Notes: generated by a model from the letters alone, not told the origin. 64,000 nucleotides of DNA from CAYMZZ01 sp047600605 (GCA_047600605.1 JASGKK010000002.1:434001-498000); one strand, 5' to 3'; shown: positions 24,978 to 34,846, counted from the first letter of the stretch. A program made the numbers and translations.

Positions 24978-27230
24978 ATGGAGACAATCGCGCAAACGCC
25001 CAAATATAACCTCAACGAGGAGCAGGAAAGGAAATTGATTCTCAGGGAATACCGCTCACTGTTACGATCGCTGAAAACAAAGCTTAAGCCCGGTGATAAG
25101 GACCTGTTGCGTACAGCTTTTGAAATGGCTGCCGACGCACACAAGACCATGCGCCGGAAAAGTGGTGAACCTTATATCCTGCATCCGCTGGCAGTGGCCA
25201 AGATCTGTGTGGAAGAGATTGGCCTGGGTGTCCGCTCCAGCATCTGTGCCCTCCTGCATGATACAGTAGAAGACACCGATATTACCCTCGAAGATGTGGA
25301 GCGCGAATTTGGACAGGAAATAACCCGCATTGTAGACGGGCTTACCAAAATATCGAATGTCATAGACATCAATGCCTCACAGCAGGCAGAGAATTTTAAG
25401 AAAATACTGCTCACACTTACCGACGATCCCCGCGTGATCCTCATCAAACTGGCCGATCGCCTGCATAATATGCGGACGCTCGAAAGCATGAAACGGGAAA
25501 AACAGCTGAAGATCGCTTCGGAAACCGTTTATGTTTATGCCCCCCTGGCTCACCGCATGGGGCTTTATAATATTAAAACGGAAATGGAAGATCTGGCCAT
25601 GAAATACATGGAGCCGGATGTATACAGGGATATTGCCCAGAAACTGGCCGAAACCAAACGGGAGCGTTCCAAGTATATTAATGAATTCATTCGCCCGATC
25701 AGGGAAAAGCTGGAAAAAGGCAATTTCAAATTCGAAATATATGGCCGCCCCAAAAGCATTCACTCCATCAGCAATAAGATGAAGAAAAAAGGGGTGAGCT
25801 TTGAAGAGGTATACGACCTGTTTGCTATCCGCGTCATTCTTGACTCACCGCCTGAGCGGGAGAAAGAAGATTGCTGGAAAGTATATTCCATGATCACCGA
25901 TGAGTATACACCCTCGCCTGAGCGGCTGCGCGACTGGCTCAGCAATCCCAAGTCGAATGGTTATGAAGCCCTGCACACTACAGTAATGGGCCCGCAGGGC
26001 AAATGGGTGGAAGTGCAGATACGTACCAAACGGATGAATGAGATTGCAGAAAAAGGTCTGGCAGCTCACTGGAAGTACAAAGAAGGCGCATCGGATGAAA
26101 GCCGCTTCGATAAATGGTTTCAGCAGATACGTGAGGTCATCAGCAGCCAGGATACAGACAGCATTGATTTTCTGCAGGATTTCAAAACCAGTTTCCTGGC
26201 AGAAGAAATATATGTATACACACCCAAGGGCGATGTAAAAATGCTGCCTGTAGGATCTACAGCACTCGATTTTGCCTTTGCGATCCACAGTGCTGTGGGC
26301 AGCAAGACCATCGGCGCCAAAGTGAATCACAAGCTGGTACCCATCAGCCATAAACTGCGTAGTGGCGATCAGGTAGAGATCATCACCAGCAATAAACAAA
26401 AGCCAAGCGAAGACTGGCTCACCTTTGTTGTTACCGCCAAAGCACGCGGCCGTATCAAAGATGCACTGAAGGAAGAAAAACGTAAAATAGCCGATGAAGG
26501 AAAATATACCGTGCAGCGCAAGCTGGAAGGTATGGGTGCTCAGTTGAATCAGCATAATATCGAACAGCTGGTACAATGGTACAAGTTGCCTTCACAACTG
26601 GACCTTTTTTACCAGGTTGCTGTAAAGAACATTGATCTCAAGGATCTGAAGGATTTTAAAGCCCTTGGAGAAAACATAGAACCTCCGCGTCCGGTAAAAA
26701 CAGTGCAGGAATTCAAGCAGGAATTCAGCCCCACGCATCATCACAGTACTGCCAAAAAAGATGCAGAGCTGATCATTTTTGGTGAAAGCAGCGATAAGAT
26801 CGTGTACACACTGGCCAATTGCTGCAAACCCATTCCCGGCGATGATGTATTTGGTTTTGTAACTACCGGCAAAGGACTGACTATTCACCGGACCAACTGT
26901 CCTAATGCGGCCAAATTGCTGGCCAACTACGGACATCGCGTGGTGAAAACGAAGTGGGCCAAAAATAAAGAGATATCCTTCCTTACAGGTCTTAAGATCG
27001 TAGGTATGGACGATGTGGGTGTGATACATAAGATAACCAACCTCATATCGGGCGAAATGCGCATCAATATCAGTGCGTTAAGTGTAGAGGCAAAAGAGGG
27101 GTTGTTTGAAGGGAATATCAAAGTGTATGTGCATGACCGCGAAGAGCTGGATGAACTGGTGCAGCGGCTCAAATCCCTTTCCGGTATTGAATCAGTAGAA
27201 CGGTTTGATACAGAAGATACGGCGGCCTGA
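24978..27230 (+). CDS. rel: Rel, bifunctional (p)ppGpp synthetase/hydrolase
   Basis: A 750-residue RelA/SpoT homologue that makes and degrades the stringent-response alarmone (p)ppGpp. The N-terminal HD hydrolase domain is intact (YILHPLAVAK near residue 62, ALLHDTVEDTD near 92). The synthetase domain has YGRPKSIHSISNKMKKK near 255 and NPKSNGYEALHTTVMG near 325. A TGS domain (EEIYVYTPKGDVKMLPVGST) starts near 410, then come a helical/zinc-finger-like region with NCCKPIPGDDVFG near 615 and a C-terminal ACT domain. Since both active sites keep key residues, this is probably the single long RSH of the organism. It is transcribed away from tRNA-Leu and tig. Confidence 0.96.
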   Translation: METIAQTPKYNLNEEQERKLILREYRSLLRSLKTKLKPGDKDLLRTAFEMAADAHKTMRRKSGEPYILHPLAVAKICVEEIGLGVRSSICALLHDTVEDTDITLEDVEREFGQEITRIVDGLTKISNVIDINASQQAENFKKILLTLTDDPRVILIKLADRLHNMRTLESMKREKQLKIASETVYVYAPLAHRMGLYNIKTEMEDLAMKYMEPDVYRDIAQKLAETKRERSKYINEFIRPIREKLEKGNFKFEIYGRPKSIHSISNKMKKKGVSFEEVYDLFAIRVILDSPPEREKEDCWKVYSMITDEYTPSPERLRDWLSNPKSNGYEALHTTVMGPQGKWVEVQIRTKRMNEIAEKGLAAHWKYKEGASDESRFDKWFQQIREVISSQDTDSIDFLQDFKTSFLAEEIYVYTPKGDVKMLPVGSTALDFAFAIHSAVGSKTIGAKVNHKLVPISHKLRSGDQVEIITSNKQKPSEDWLTFVVTAKARGRIKDALKEEKRKIADEGKYTVQRKLEGMGAQLNQHNIEQLVQWYKLPSQLDLFYQVAVKNIDLKDLKDFKALGENIEPPRPVKTVQEFKQEFSPTHHHSTAKKDAELIIFGESSDKIVYTLANCCKPIPGDDVFGFVTTGKGLTIHRTNCPNAAKLLANYGHRVVKTKWAKNKEISFLTGLKIVGMDDVGVIHKITNLISGEMRINISALSVEAKEGLFEGNIKVYVHDREELDELVQRLKSLSGIESVERFDTEDTAA

Positions 27231-27332
27231 TAGGGCCGCTGCAACGGGTAGCGGGTGACATCTTTGTAAGAATATTTTGCTTAACTTCAGCGAGTCTCGC
27301 TGGCACACAGCGCATATTAACCTGACACTGCT

Positions 27333-30300
27333 ATGAAGTTGCACCTGGCACACACACGGGGTATACTGTTTCTATTTTTATCCGTACTTCTGAGCTGCGT
27401 TGCCAGTGCGCAGAATTTTTCTTTCAACTGCACACGCGATACGATCATTCCGGGCTGTACAGCCAATCCCTGCTTTACGTTGCGCAGTGTTGTTCCCGAT
27501 ATTTTTTCTTCTTCGGCTACCTATACGGTCAGCAAGGCCTCACCCAGTTCGGCTTCATCCTGCACACCGGTTTATTTTTCTCCTGCTTCGTCGGGTACTG
27601 CCACAAACCTGGTGGATGATGATATTTATAGCGGCGTAGTCCCCATCGGCTTCAACTTTCCGTTTTTTGGAAATACCTATTCTTCTCTTGTCATCAGCAC
27701 CAATGGGTTGATCTCATTTGATCTGACAAGAGCCAATCAATCGTCTCACTACGGATTATTCAACAATGGCGGCGTACTGGTCACCCAGGCAGGTACCCCG
27801 GAGAATCTGCCCAGCGTTTTGTACGATCCGCTTACCATCATGGGTGTCTATCAGGATATTGATGTGACGATCAACAGTTCGCCAAACCGGCGTATTGAGT
27901 ATACTACTGTGGGAGCAGCTCCCAACCGCAAATGGATTCTTACTTTTTTTGAGATCCCATTGTATAATTGTCCCTCCAGTTTCCATAATACGAACCAGAT
28001 CATTCTCAATGAAGGAACCGGTATTATTGAAATAAGTGTATTTGAAAAAGAGAGCTGTGCTACCTGGAACTTTGGCCGGGCCATGATCGGTATCCAGGAT
28101 GGTACACGTACCAGTGCTTATATGCCTTCCGGCCGCAGGGCTTCCGATATGCCCTGGAGTGGTACACCGCTCAACGAAACCTGGCGTTTTGTGCCCGCTT
28201 CCGGCGCTTCTCTCTTTAAACGGGTGGAGCTGCTGGACCTGGCAGGCAATCCCATACCAGGGGCAACACCGGTTGTGAATGCGCTGACAGACGGTACCCG
28301 CGAAGTCTCTTTTGCCAATATTTGTCCGCCAGCAGGAGCCACTACTTCCTATATCGTCAAATCAGTGTACCAAAAATTTGATAATGCAGCTGTCGAGATA
28401 GCCGGCTTCGATACAGTTCGTGTAGTAAGAGGTGCGCTCACGGATCTGGGTGCCACGGCTGCATCCACTCCTTCGGGTTGTGGCAGCGTGGGTACGGGAA
28501 GTATTACCGTGCAGGTACCTGCAGGTAGTGGCAGCGGAAATTTTGAATATTCACTCACCAGTGCAGGAGGCCCCTGGCAAACCAACAACCAGTTTCAGAA
28601 CCTCGCAGGTGGCAACTATACCGTATATGTACGTGATGGAGCAGGTTGTACCAGTACGATACCGGTCAATGTGAGTGCATCCGGCAACTGGCCCGTTACA
28701 TTCACCACAACTCCCACTACCTGCCCCGGTGCATATAACGGTACTATCACGGTCAATGCAAATGGTACAGCCAATACGCAATACCAGATCAACTTCGGCC
28801 CCTGGCAAAGCAGTAATGTATTTACCGGTCTGCCGGGAGGTACATTTTTTATTAATGTACGTGATCAGGTATCAGGATGTGTTGCCAATGGGCTTACGGC
28901 TACTGTGACAGCAGGTACCAGCACGGTTACCGGTACTGCCACAGCAACCCCTACATCCTGTGCGGGGCTTAATAATGGCAGTATTACCGTAACGGCTACT
29001 GGTACCGGGCCTTTTCAATATGCTATCAATGGCGGCGCCTGGCAAACCAGCAATACATTTTCTAACCTTGCTCCCGGCAATTATAATATGACCATCAGGG
29101 AGGCCGGCGTATGTGTGTCGGCTGCCATACCCGTGACGGTGACGGCCGGCAGCGGGCTGGTGCCTGTTATCACATCTGCCGCCACTTCCTGCCAGGGAGT
29201 AAACGACGGAAGACTCAGCATAACAATACCTACGGGTACAACAGCTCCTTACACCATTGTTGTAGACGGCAATACTTATACAACTTCAGTTTCTCCGGCT
29301 ATCATAAACGGGCTGACCGCGGGAACGCATTCTGTAACTGTAACCGATAATACGGGGTGTACTACCGCATCACCAGTATCCGTTACAATAGCAGCGGGTA
29401 CAGGCTTTACGGCCACTGCTTCAGTAACACCCACTTCCTGCAACGGATTATCTGACGGCTCTGTTATGGTAAGCCCTGCAGCTCCGGCTGTTTCTCCATT
29501 CACCTATGTATTAATGCCCGGAGGAGCCACTCAGACCCTGTCGGCACCGGCTACTTTCAGCGGGCTGGCCCCCGGCACTTACAGTGTGCAGATCACTGAT
29601 GCCAACGGATGCCGGTATACAGTAGCCAATCAGGTCGTAAATGCGGGCGCGGGGCTGGTTGCCACGCTTACGGCAATACCTGCTTCCTGTACTGGTGTAA
29701 ACAATGGAAGAATTGTCGTAAACACCAATGGCACCGCACCCTTCACATTTTTGCTCAATGGCAGCATTACTCAAAACAGCGTCACCAATACGACTACTTT
29801 CAATAATCTGACTCCGGGCAGTTACACAGTGATGGTAACAGATGCCAATGGCTGTACTACACCAGTAGCAGTTACCACCACAATAGGTACAGCAGCAGGC
29901 ATCACAGCTACAGCCAGTGCCACTGCCGTGACCTGTGCAGGAGGCAACAACGGTAGTATAGCTGTCAATATCGCGAATGCAGGTGTAGCCCCTTATACGT
30001 TTGTATTGAATAATACAGTTACTCAAACGGGTGCTGCCGGCACCGTATTCAACGGCCTTACTGCCAGTACTGCTTATACTGTGCTGGTAACTGATGCCGT
30101 CGGCTGTTCGTATACTATTCCTGCCATTGTCGTAAGTGAACCTGCCGCGCTGCAGGCTACAGCCGCTGCGACGGATGTGCGTTGCAATGCCGGTACAGAT
30201 GGTCAGATTGTTATCACAGCTGCCGGTGGCACTGGTGCCTACAGCTACTCGCTCAACAATGGGGCCTACCAATCCGGCAGCAGTTTTACAGTAGCTGCAG

Positions 30301-31601
30301 GTACACATAGCGTGAGGGTGCAGGATGCCAGCGGCTGTTTATTTACCGTAAATAATATAGTGGTCAGTGAACCGGCGGTATTGCAGGCTTCTGTTGCATC
30401 AGCGGGCAATGCCAGCTGTGATGGTGGTAATGACGGACAAATAACTGTAAATGCAAACGGCGGAGCGGGCTCCTATACCTATTCACTCGATGGAAATAAT
30501 TTCCAGGGCAATAATATACTGCTGGCTGGTCCGGGTACCTATACGGTAACGGTGCGCGATGCAAACGGATGTACGGTATCTGCAGGTACTGCCACAGTCG
30601 GGTTGACCAATAACCTGACACTGACACCGATGACAGATCCGGCAGCGATCTGTGAAGGCCGGTCTGTGCAGCTGCAGGTACAGACCAATGCCACCGTATT
30701 TGCATGGACTCCCGCGGCTTCACTCAGTAATGCTGCGATAAGTAATCCAATAGCCGGGCCGGGCAGTACTACACTGTATACGGTGCAGGCTACTTTGGGG
30801 CGCTGCTCGGCGACCGATGATGTGCTGGTCACTGTATTGCCGGCACCCATAGCCAATGCCGGTGCGGATGTAACTATCTGTTTTGGCCAGAGCACGCAGC
30901 TGCAGGGGTCGGGCGGTATAATATATACCTGGACTCCGGCGACTTCACTCAGCAGCACTTCGGTAAGTGATCCTGTAGTGACAAGTCCGGCGCAAACCAG
31001 CACCTACCAGTTATCGGTAACGGATGCCAGTAATTGTGTTTCGCTGCGGCCGGATGCTGTTACGGTAACCGTGACACCTCCTATTAAAATAAATGTATCG
31101 CCTGCCGATACGATCGTATATGCCGGGGCCCAGGTGCCGCTGCTGGCCAGGAGCGAGGCCACACAGTATACCTGGAGTCCTGCGACCGGACTCAATAATC
31201 CCTATGTAGCCAACCCCGTGCTGACAGCCCCATCGGTTGGACAAACGCTTACGCTGCAGGTAGAGGGAAGCACTGCGGCCGACTGTCGTGGTCAGGCATA
31301 TGTGACCATCCGGGTATATCAGGGACCGGATATCTACATTCCTACGGCCTTTACACCCAATGGCGACGGGCTCAATGACCGGTTTATGGTGCAGCCCGTA
31401 GGCGTACGTGAGCTGAAGTACCTCCGGGTCTATAACCGGGCCGGCCGGCTTATTTACAGCAGCAGCCAGCTGGGAGCGGGCTGGGATGGGCGTTTTCAGG
31501 GGCAGGATCAGCCGGCCGGGGTATATGTATGGCAGTGCCAGGGCATTACAGATGACGGTAAATTGGTAAGCCGGCAGGGTACCGTGACGCTGATACGTTG
31601 A
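27333..31601 (+). CDS. Large secreted SprB-repeat protein with type B T9SS sorting domain
   Basis: A 1422-residue surface protein. The signal peptide ends at CVASAQ. Residues about 30-370 are an N-terminal beta-rich region of unclear family. Residues about 370-1085 hold nine SprB-type repeats of about 70-80 residues, each with a TSCxGxNNGSI-like start, a PGxYTVxVTDANGC-like end and one conserved Cys at both places. Three Ig/PKD-like modules follow (YTWTPATSLSS, YTWSPATGLNN). The C-terminal 85 residues (TAFTPNGDGLNDRF to GTVTLIR) are a gliding-type T9SS sorting domain. SprB in Flavobacterium is the mobile gliding adhesin; here an adhesin role is an inference. No SprF gene lies next to it, and a terminator follows. 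Confidence 0.9.
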   Translation: MKLHLAHTRGILFLFLSVLLSCVASAQNFSFNCTRDTIIPGCTANPCFTLRSVVPDIFSSSATYTVSKASPSSASSCTPVYFSPASSGTATNLVDDDIYSGVVPIGFNFPFFGNTYSSLVISTNGLISFDLTRANQSSHYGLFNNGGVLVTQAGTPENLPSVLYDPLTIMGVYQDIDVTINSSPNRRIEYTTVGAAPNRKWILTFFEIPLYNCPSSFHNTNQIILNEGTGIIEISVFEKESCATWNFGRAMIGIQDGTRTSAYMPSGRRASDMPWSGTPLNETWRFVPASGASLFKRVELLDLAGNPIPGATPVVNALTDGTREVSFANICPPAGATTSYIVKSVYQKFDNAAVEIAGFDTVRVVRGALTDLGATAASTPSGCGSVGTGSITVQVPAGSGSGNFEYSLTSAGGPWQTNNQFQNLAGGNYTVYVRDGAGCTSTIPVNVSASGNWPVTFTTTPTTCPGAYNGTITVNANGTANTQYQINFGPWQSSNVFTGLPGGTFFINVRDQVSGCVANGLTATVTAGTSTVTGTATATPTSCAGLNNGSITVTATGTGPFQYAINGGAWQTSNTFSNLAPGNYNMTIREAGVCVSAAIPVTVTAGSGLVPVITSAATSCQGVNDGRLSITIPTGTTAPYTIVVDGNTYTTSVSPAIINGLTAGTHSVTVTDNTGCTTASPVSVTIAAGTGFTATASVTPTSCNGLSDGSVMVSPAAPAVSPFTYVLMPGGATQTLSAPATFSGLAPGTYSVQITDANGCRYTVANQVVNAGAGLVATLTAIPASCTGVNNGRIVVNTNGTAPFTFLLNGSITQNSVTNTTTFNNLTPGSYTVMVTDANGCTTPVAVTTTIGTAAGITATASATAVTCAGGNNGSIAVNIANAGVAPYTFVLNNTVTQTGAAGTVFNGLTASTAYTVLVTDAVGCSYTIPAIVVSEPAALQATAAATDVRCNAGTDGQIVITAAGGTGAYSYSLNNGAYQSGSSFTVAAGTHSVRVQDASGCLFTVNNIVVSEPAVLQASVASAGNASCDGGNDGQITVNANGGAGSYTYSLDGNNFQGNNILLAGPGTYTVTVRDANGCTVSAGTATVGLTNNLTLTPMTDPAAICEGRSVQLQVQTNATVFAWTPAASLSNAAISNPIAGPGSTTLYTVQATLGRCSATDDVLVTVLPAPIANAGADVTICFGQSTQLQGSGGIIYTWTPATSLSSTSVSDPVVTSPAQTSTYQLSVTDASNCVSLRPDAVTVTVTPPIKINVSPADTIVYAGAQVPLLARSEATQYTWSPATGLNNPYVANPVLTAPSVGQTLTLQVEGSTAADCRGQAYVTIRVYQGPDIYIPTAFTPNGDGLNDRFMVQPVGVRELKYLRVYNRAGRLIYSSSQLGAGWDGRFQGQDQPAGVYVWQCQGITDDGKLVSRQGTVTLIR

Positions 31602-31631
31602 TAAATTGTTTTTAATTAAATAAATATTAAT

Positions 31632-31661
31632 AAAGCCGCCTGATTTATTCGGTGGCTTTTT
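31632..31661 (+). terminator. Rho-independent terminator after the SprB-repeat gene
   Basis: The stem is AAAGCCGCC (31632-31640) with GGTGGCTTT (31651-31659), including one G-T pair, with a ten-base loop and five T's. It lies 30 bases after the stop codon. Confidence 0.82.
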
Positions 31662-31671
31662 GTTGGGGGCG

Positions 31672-31679
31672 TATTTTTG
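31672..31679 (+). promoter_or_regulatory. -7 element for purA
   Basis: TATTTTTG matches TAnnTTTG just after the upstream terminator and about 45 bases before the purA ATG. A TTTG lies only nine bases upstream (31659-31662), so the -33 element is not convincing. Confidence 0.45.
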
Positions 31680-31722
31680 CGGCCTTGAACCGCCAAAAGC
31701 AAATAAATAACTCAACCCGATT

Positions 31723-32988
31723 ATGGTAGATGTATTACTTGGCCTCCAGTGGGGCGATGAAGGAAAAGGAAAGATTGTAGACTATTTCGCAAAGGACTAT
31801 GACCTGGTAGCCCGTTTTCAGGGCGGACCCAATGCCGGCCATACCCTGTATATCGGCGACAAAAAAGTGGTACTTCACCAGATCCCTTCCGGAGTGTTTC
31901 ACCCGGCCAAACTCAACCTGATCGGCAATGGGGTGGTACTGGATCCCGTCACGCTCAAACGTGAGTGTGATACAGTGGCAGGATTTGGAGTTGACCTCAA
32001 AAAAAACCTGTTTATCTCAGAGCGTACTCACCTCATATTGCCCACACACCGGGCACTCGATAAAGCGTCTGAGTCATCGAAAGGAAATCAGAAGATCGGT
32101 TCTACCCTGAAAGGGATCGGACCTACCTATATGGATAAGACCGGCCGTAACGGTCTGCGTGTAGGCGACCTGCTGGATAAGAATTTTACCACAGCCTATA
32201 TCAAACTGCGCCTCAAACATCAGCGCCTGCTCGACAACTATGCTTTTGCCGAGGATATCTCACAATGGGAAGAAGAGTTTTTTGAAGCAGTGGAATTTTT
32301 GCGTGAGCTGAATATTGTAAATGGTGAATATTTCATCAATCAGCAACTGTCTGCCGGCAAGCGGGTACTGGCCGAAGGAGCGCAGGGAAGCATGCTGGAT
32401 ATTGATTTTGGCACATTCCCCTTTGTGACTTCTTCCAATACCGTATCAGCCGGTGTATGCAGCGGTCTGGGTGTAGCTCCGCAAAAAATCAGGGATGTGA
32501 TCGGTGTTACAAAAGCCTATTGCACCCGTGTGGGCGGTGGCCCCTTCCCTACAGAGCTGGATAATGCTACCGGGGAAGAACTCCGCAAAATCGGGAATGA
32601 ATTTGGTGCTACTACCGGGCGCCCCCGCCGTTGCGGATGGATTGACCTCGTGGCCCTGCGTTTTGCCTGTATGATCAACGGCGTTACCAAAGTGGTGATG
32701 ACCAAGGCCGATGTACTTGATGCATTTAAAGAACTGGACGTTTGTACGGCTTATAAGATAAATGGTGTGGAAACACAGGAAATTCCATTCAGACTGGATA
32801 AAGTGGCGGTAGAACCCGTGTATCGCAGCTTCCCCGGTTGGAGTACTCCCAGCAGCCAGGCAAAATCCAGCGCAGAACTGCCTGCAACCATGAATAGTTA
32901 TGTTGATTTTATCAATGAATATCTGGGTGTAAAAATTCATTATATTTCCAATGGACCGGGCCGGGATCAGATCATACATATTGACTGA
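31723..32988 (+). CDS. purA: Adenylosuccinate synthetase
   Basis: A 421-residue enzyme of purine synthesis that joins IMP and aspartate using GTP to give adenylosuccinate, the first committed step to AMP. The N-terminal GLQWGDEGKGKIVD is the phosphate-binding loop with the catalytic Asp, and GGPNAGHT carries the catalytic His. KGIGPTYMDKTGRNGLR near residue 130 contacts IMP, and ATTGRPRRCGW near 300 binds Asp and GTP. The length is standard. The gene stands alone, with a terminator before it and an acidic hypothetical protein after it. Confidence 0.97.
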   Translation: MVDVLLGLQWGDEGKGKIVDYFAKDYDLVARFQGGPNAGHTLYIGDKKVVLHQIPSGVFHPAKLNLIGNGVVLDPVTLKRECDTVAGFGVDLKKNLFISERTHLILPTHRALDKASESSKGNQKIGSTLKGIGPTYMDKTGRNGLRVGDLLDKNFTTAYIKLRLKHQRLLDNYAFAEDISQWEEEFFEAVEFLRELNIVNGEYFINQQLSAGKRVLAEGAQGSMLDIDFGTFPFVTSSNTVSAGVCSGLGVAPQKIRDVIGVTKAYCTRVGGGPFPTELDNATGEELRKIGNEFGATTGRPRRCGWIDLVALRFACMINGVTKVVMTKADVLDAFKELDVCTAYKINGVETQEIPFRLDKVAVEPVYRSFPGWSTPSSQAKSSAELPATMNSYVDFINEYLGVKIHYISNGPGRDQIIHID

Positions 32989-33070
32989 AATCAGGGCGAA
33001 AAAAAGATTTTAAAAAATTTGGTCAATTAAAAACTTCGCTGAAATTTTACAGCTATAACCCTATCAGACC

Positions 33071-33523
33071 ATGGCATCAAAATCCGATAAGGACAAAAAA
33101 ATTACTGGCAAAGCTAATCCTGCTGCAGACAAGGATTCATCCAAGAAAGCTTCTTCCAAAGCCAAAAAGTCACAGGAAGAAGATGAGACTGATGAAGACG
33201 AGCTGGAAGAGGATATGGATGACGCACCTGCTGCCAAAAAAGGCGGTAAGGCTGGCGCTGCCAAAAAAAGCAGTGACGAAGAGGACGATGACGACGATGA
33301 AGTAGATGAAGATGAAGTAGACGACTGGGATAAAGTAGAGGAAGAAGATAATTGGGATCCCGACTTTGATGAATTCGACATTCCGAAATCGAAAGGCAAA
33401 AAAGCTACCGGCGGCAGCAAGAAAAGCGGTGGAGAAGAGGAAGATGATTTCAAAATGGATGACGAGTTCAAGGATATGTTTAATGACAGTGATGATTTTG
33501 AAGAGGAAGATGACGACTATTAA
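33071..33523 (+). CDS. Highly acidic, lysine-blocked disordered protein
   Basis: A 150-residue protein with no recognisable fold. Lys/Ala/Ser-rich blocks (KKASSKAKKSQ, PAAKKGGKAGAAKKS, IPKSKGKKATGGSKKSGG) alternate with long Asp/Glu runs, and it ends EEDDDY. A short ordered-looking stretch with aromatic residues (DDWDKVEEEDNWDPDFDEFD, broken at about residue 82) may be a binding motif. There is no signal peptide, so it is probably cytosolic and intrinsically disordered. The composition recalls histone chaperones or nucleolar proteins of eukaryotes, but that is only resemblance. It could bind basic proteins, RNA or metal ions. The frame is clean, with ordinary codon use. Confidence 0.72.
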   Translation: MASKSDKDKKITGKANPAADKDSSKKASSKAKKSQEEDETDEDELEEDMDDAPAAKKGGKAGAAKKSSDEEDDDDDEVDEDEVDDWDKVEEEDNWDPDFDEFDIPKSKGKKATGGSKKSGGEEEDDFKMDDEFKDMFNDSDDFEEEDDDY

Positions 33524-33565
33524 ACAGGCCTGCGCCTGATCACCTCAGGATTTTCGTTAAAACAC

Positions 33566-34846
33566 ATCGAGCAGTATACTTCAATATTCCCCGTTACTGA
33601 CTTCAAAGAAGTAAAAGCAAAGGTGTTGAGCTGGGTACAACAGTTCAACACCTTTTGTTTTCTGGACAATCACCAGTATCAGTTGCACCCGCATACGCAG
33701 GAATGTATGCTGGCAGCCGGCATACGCCGTCTGGTGAAAGCCAATGCCGGCACAGCCTTGCAGCAACTGCAGGCAACACTCGATGAGCAGCCTGGCTGGT
33801 TTTTTGGCCACCTGGCCTACGATCTTCATAGCGAAACGGAAGGCACGACCAGTCTGCTGCCTGACCGCCTGGGATTTCCGGACCTTTGTTTTTTTGAACC
33901 GGAGATCCTGATCCGTCTTTTACCTCATGAACTGATCATTACAGCCGAATCACCTGCCACTGTGAGGCAACAGATCGAAGCGACACTTCCCCGCTGGTCG
34001 ATGCCCCTGCAGCCCGTCAGTTTTGAAAGCCGTATGAGCCGGCAGCAATATCTCGATACGATCGGGAACCTGCAGCGTCATATTCTGCGGGGCGATTGTT
34101 ATGAGATTAATTTCTGCCAGGAGTTTTTTGCAGAAAATGCCCGTATTGATCCGCTGCAGGTATATGAGCAGCTGAGTCTCGTATCGCCCAATCCTTTTTC
34201 GGCACTTTACCGGCTGGAGAATAAATGGCTGATATGCGCCAGTCCTGAACGATTTCTAAAAAAACAGGGCGACCGGTTATTGTCACAACCCATTAAAGGC
34301 ACATCGCCCCGCGTTCAAAATAACCAGGAGCTGGACAGTAAGAATAAGGGAGACCTGTATCATAGTGCCAAAGACCGTTCAGAAAACGTGATGGTAGTAG
34401 ACCTGGTAAGAAACGATATGTCGAAAGTGTGCAGAGAAGGAAGTGTGCAGGTCGATGAGTTGTATGGCATCTATTCTTTTCCGCAGGTGCACCAGATGAT
34501 TTCAACCATTAGTGGCGAAGTGGCAGACGGACAAAATTTCAGTAGTATTATCCGTGCTACTTTTCCCATGGGATCAATGACCGGTGCGCCCAAAAAAAGA
34601 GTGATCCAATTAATTGATCAGTACGAAACACAGCACCGCGGATTATTTTCCGGAGCAGTAGGATATATTACACCGGAAGGTGACTTCGATTTTAATGTAG
34701 TGATCCGGAGCATTCTATATAATGATACCACCCATTATGTATCATTTCCTACCGGATCAGGAATAACCTATTACAGCCAGCCTCAGGCAGAATGGGAAGA
34801 ATGTCAGCTCAAAGCAGCCGCCATCAAACAGATTTTCAGCCCATAG
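33566..34846 (+). CDS. pabB: Aminodeoxychorismate synthase component I (PabB-like)
   Basis: A chorismate-binding enzyme of the PabB/anthranilate synthase I family that converts chorismate to 4-amino-4-deoxychorismate for folate synthesis. The C-terminal chorismate-binding domain is complete: GDCYEINFCQEF, SPERFLKKQGDRLLSQPIKG, ENVMVVDLVRNDMSKV, GSMTGAPKKRVIQLID, and the tail FPTGSGITYYSQPQAEWEEC (exactly the family end). The first standard start codon in frame is the GTG at 33623 (407 residues). However, codons from about 33566 already read EQYTSIFPVTDFKEVKAK, which looks like real protein, so the true start may be a rare codon such as ATC at 33566. No trpG/pabA-like partner is in the window. 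Confidence 0.88.
   Translation: MEQYTSIFPVTDFKEVKAKVLSWVQQFNTFCFLDNHQYQLHPHTQECMLAAGIRRLVKANAGTALQQLQATLDEQPGWFFGHLAYDLHSETEGTTSLLPDRLGFPDLCFFEPEILIRLLPHELIITAESPATVRQQIEATLPRWSMPLQPVSFESRMSRQQYLDTIGNLQRHILRGDCYEINFCQEFFAENARIDPLQVYEQLSLVSPNPFSALYRLENKWLICASPERFLKKQGDRLLSQPIKGTSPRVQNNQELDSKNKGDLYHSAKDRSENVMVVDLVRNDMSKVCREGSVQVDELYGIYSFPQVHQMISTISGEVADGQNFSSIIRATFPMGSMTGAPKKRVIQLIDQYETQHRGLFSGAVGYITPEGDFDFNVVIRSILYNDTTHYVSFPTGSGITYYSQPQAEWEECQLKAAAIKQIFSP

Noticed and set aside
27222..27239. GCGGCC-TGATAG-GGCCGC hairpin over the rel stop codon as a terminator
   Set aside because: The stem is good, but no T-run follows, so I did not call it a terminator.
27288..27302. CAGCGAG-T-CTCGCTG palindrome in the leader of the SprB-repeat gene
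   Set aside because: A short single dyad with no T-run and no second copy; function cannot be supported.
29511..30308. 265-codon open frame on the minus strand inside the SprB-repeat gene
   Set aside because: It is antisense to a strong coding gene with repeated sequence, is Cys/Tyr/Ser-rich in a way typical of mirror frames, and has no domain or start context.
33064..33471. Ser-rich 135-codon antisense frame over the acidic protein gene
   Set aside because: GAX/AAR codons read backwards give Ser/Leu runs; this is a composition artefact.
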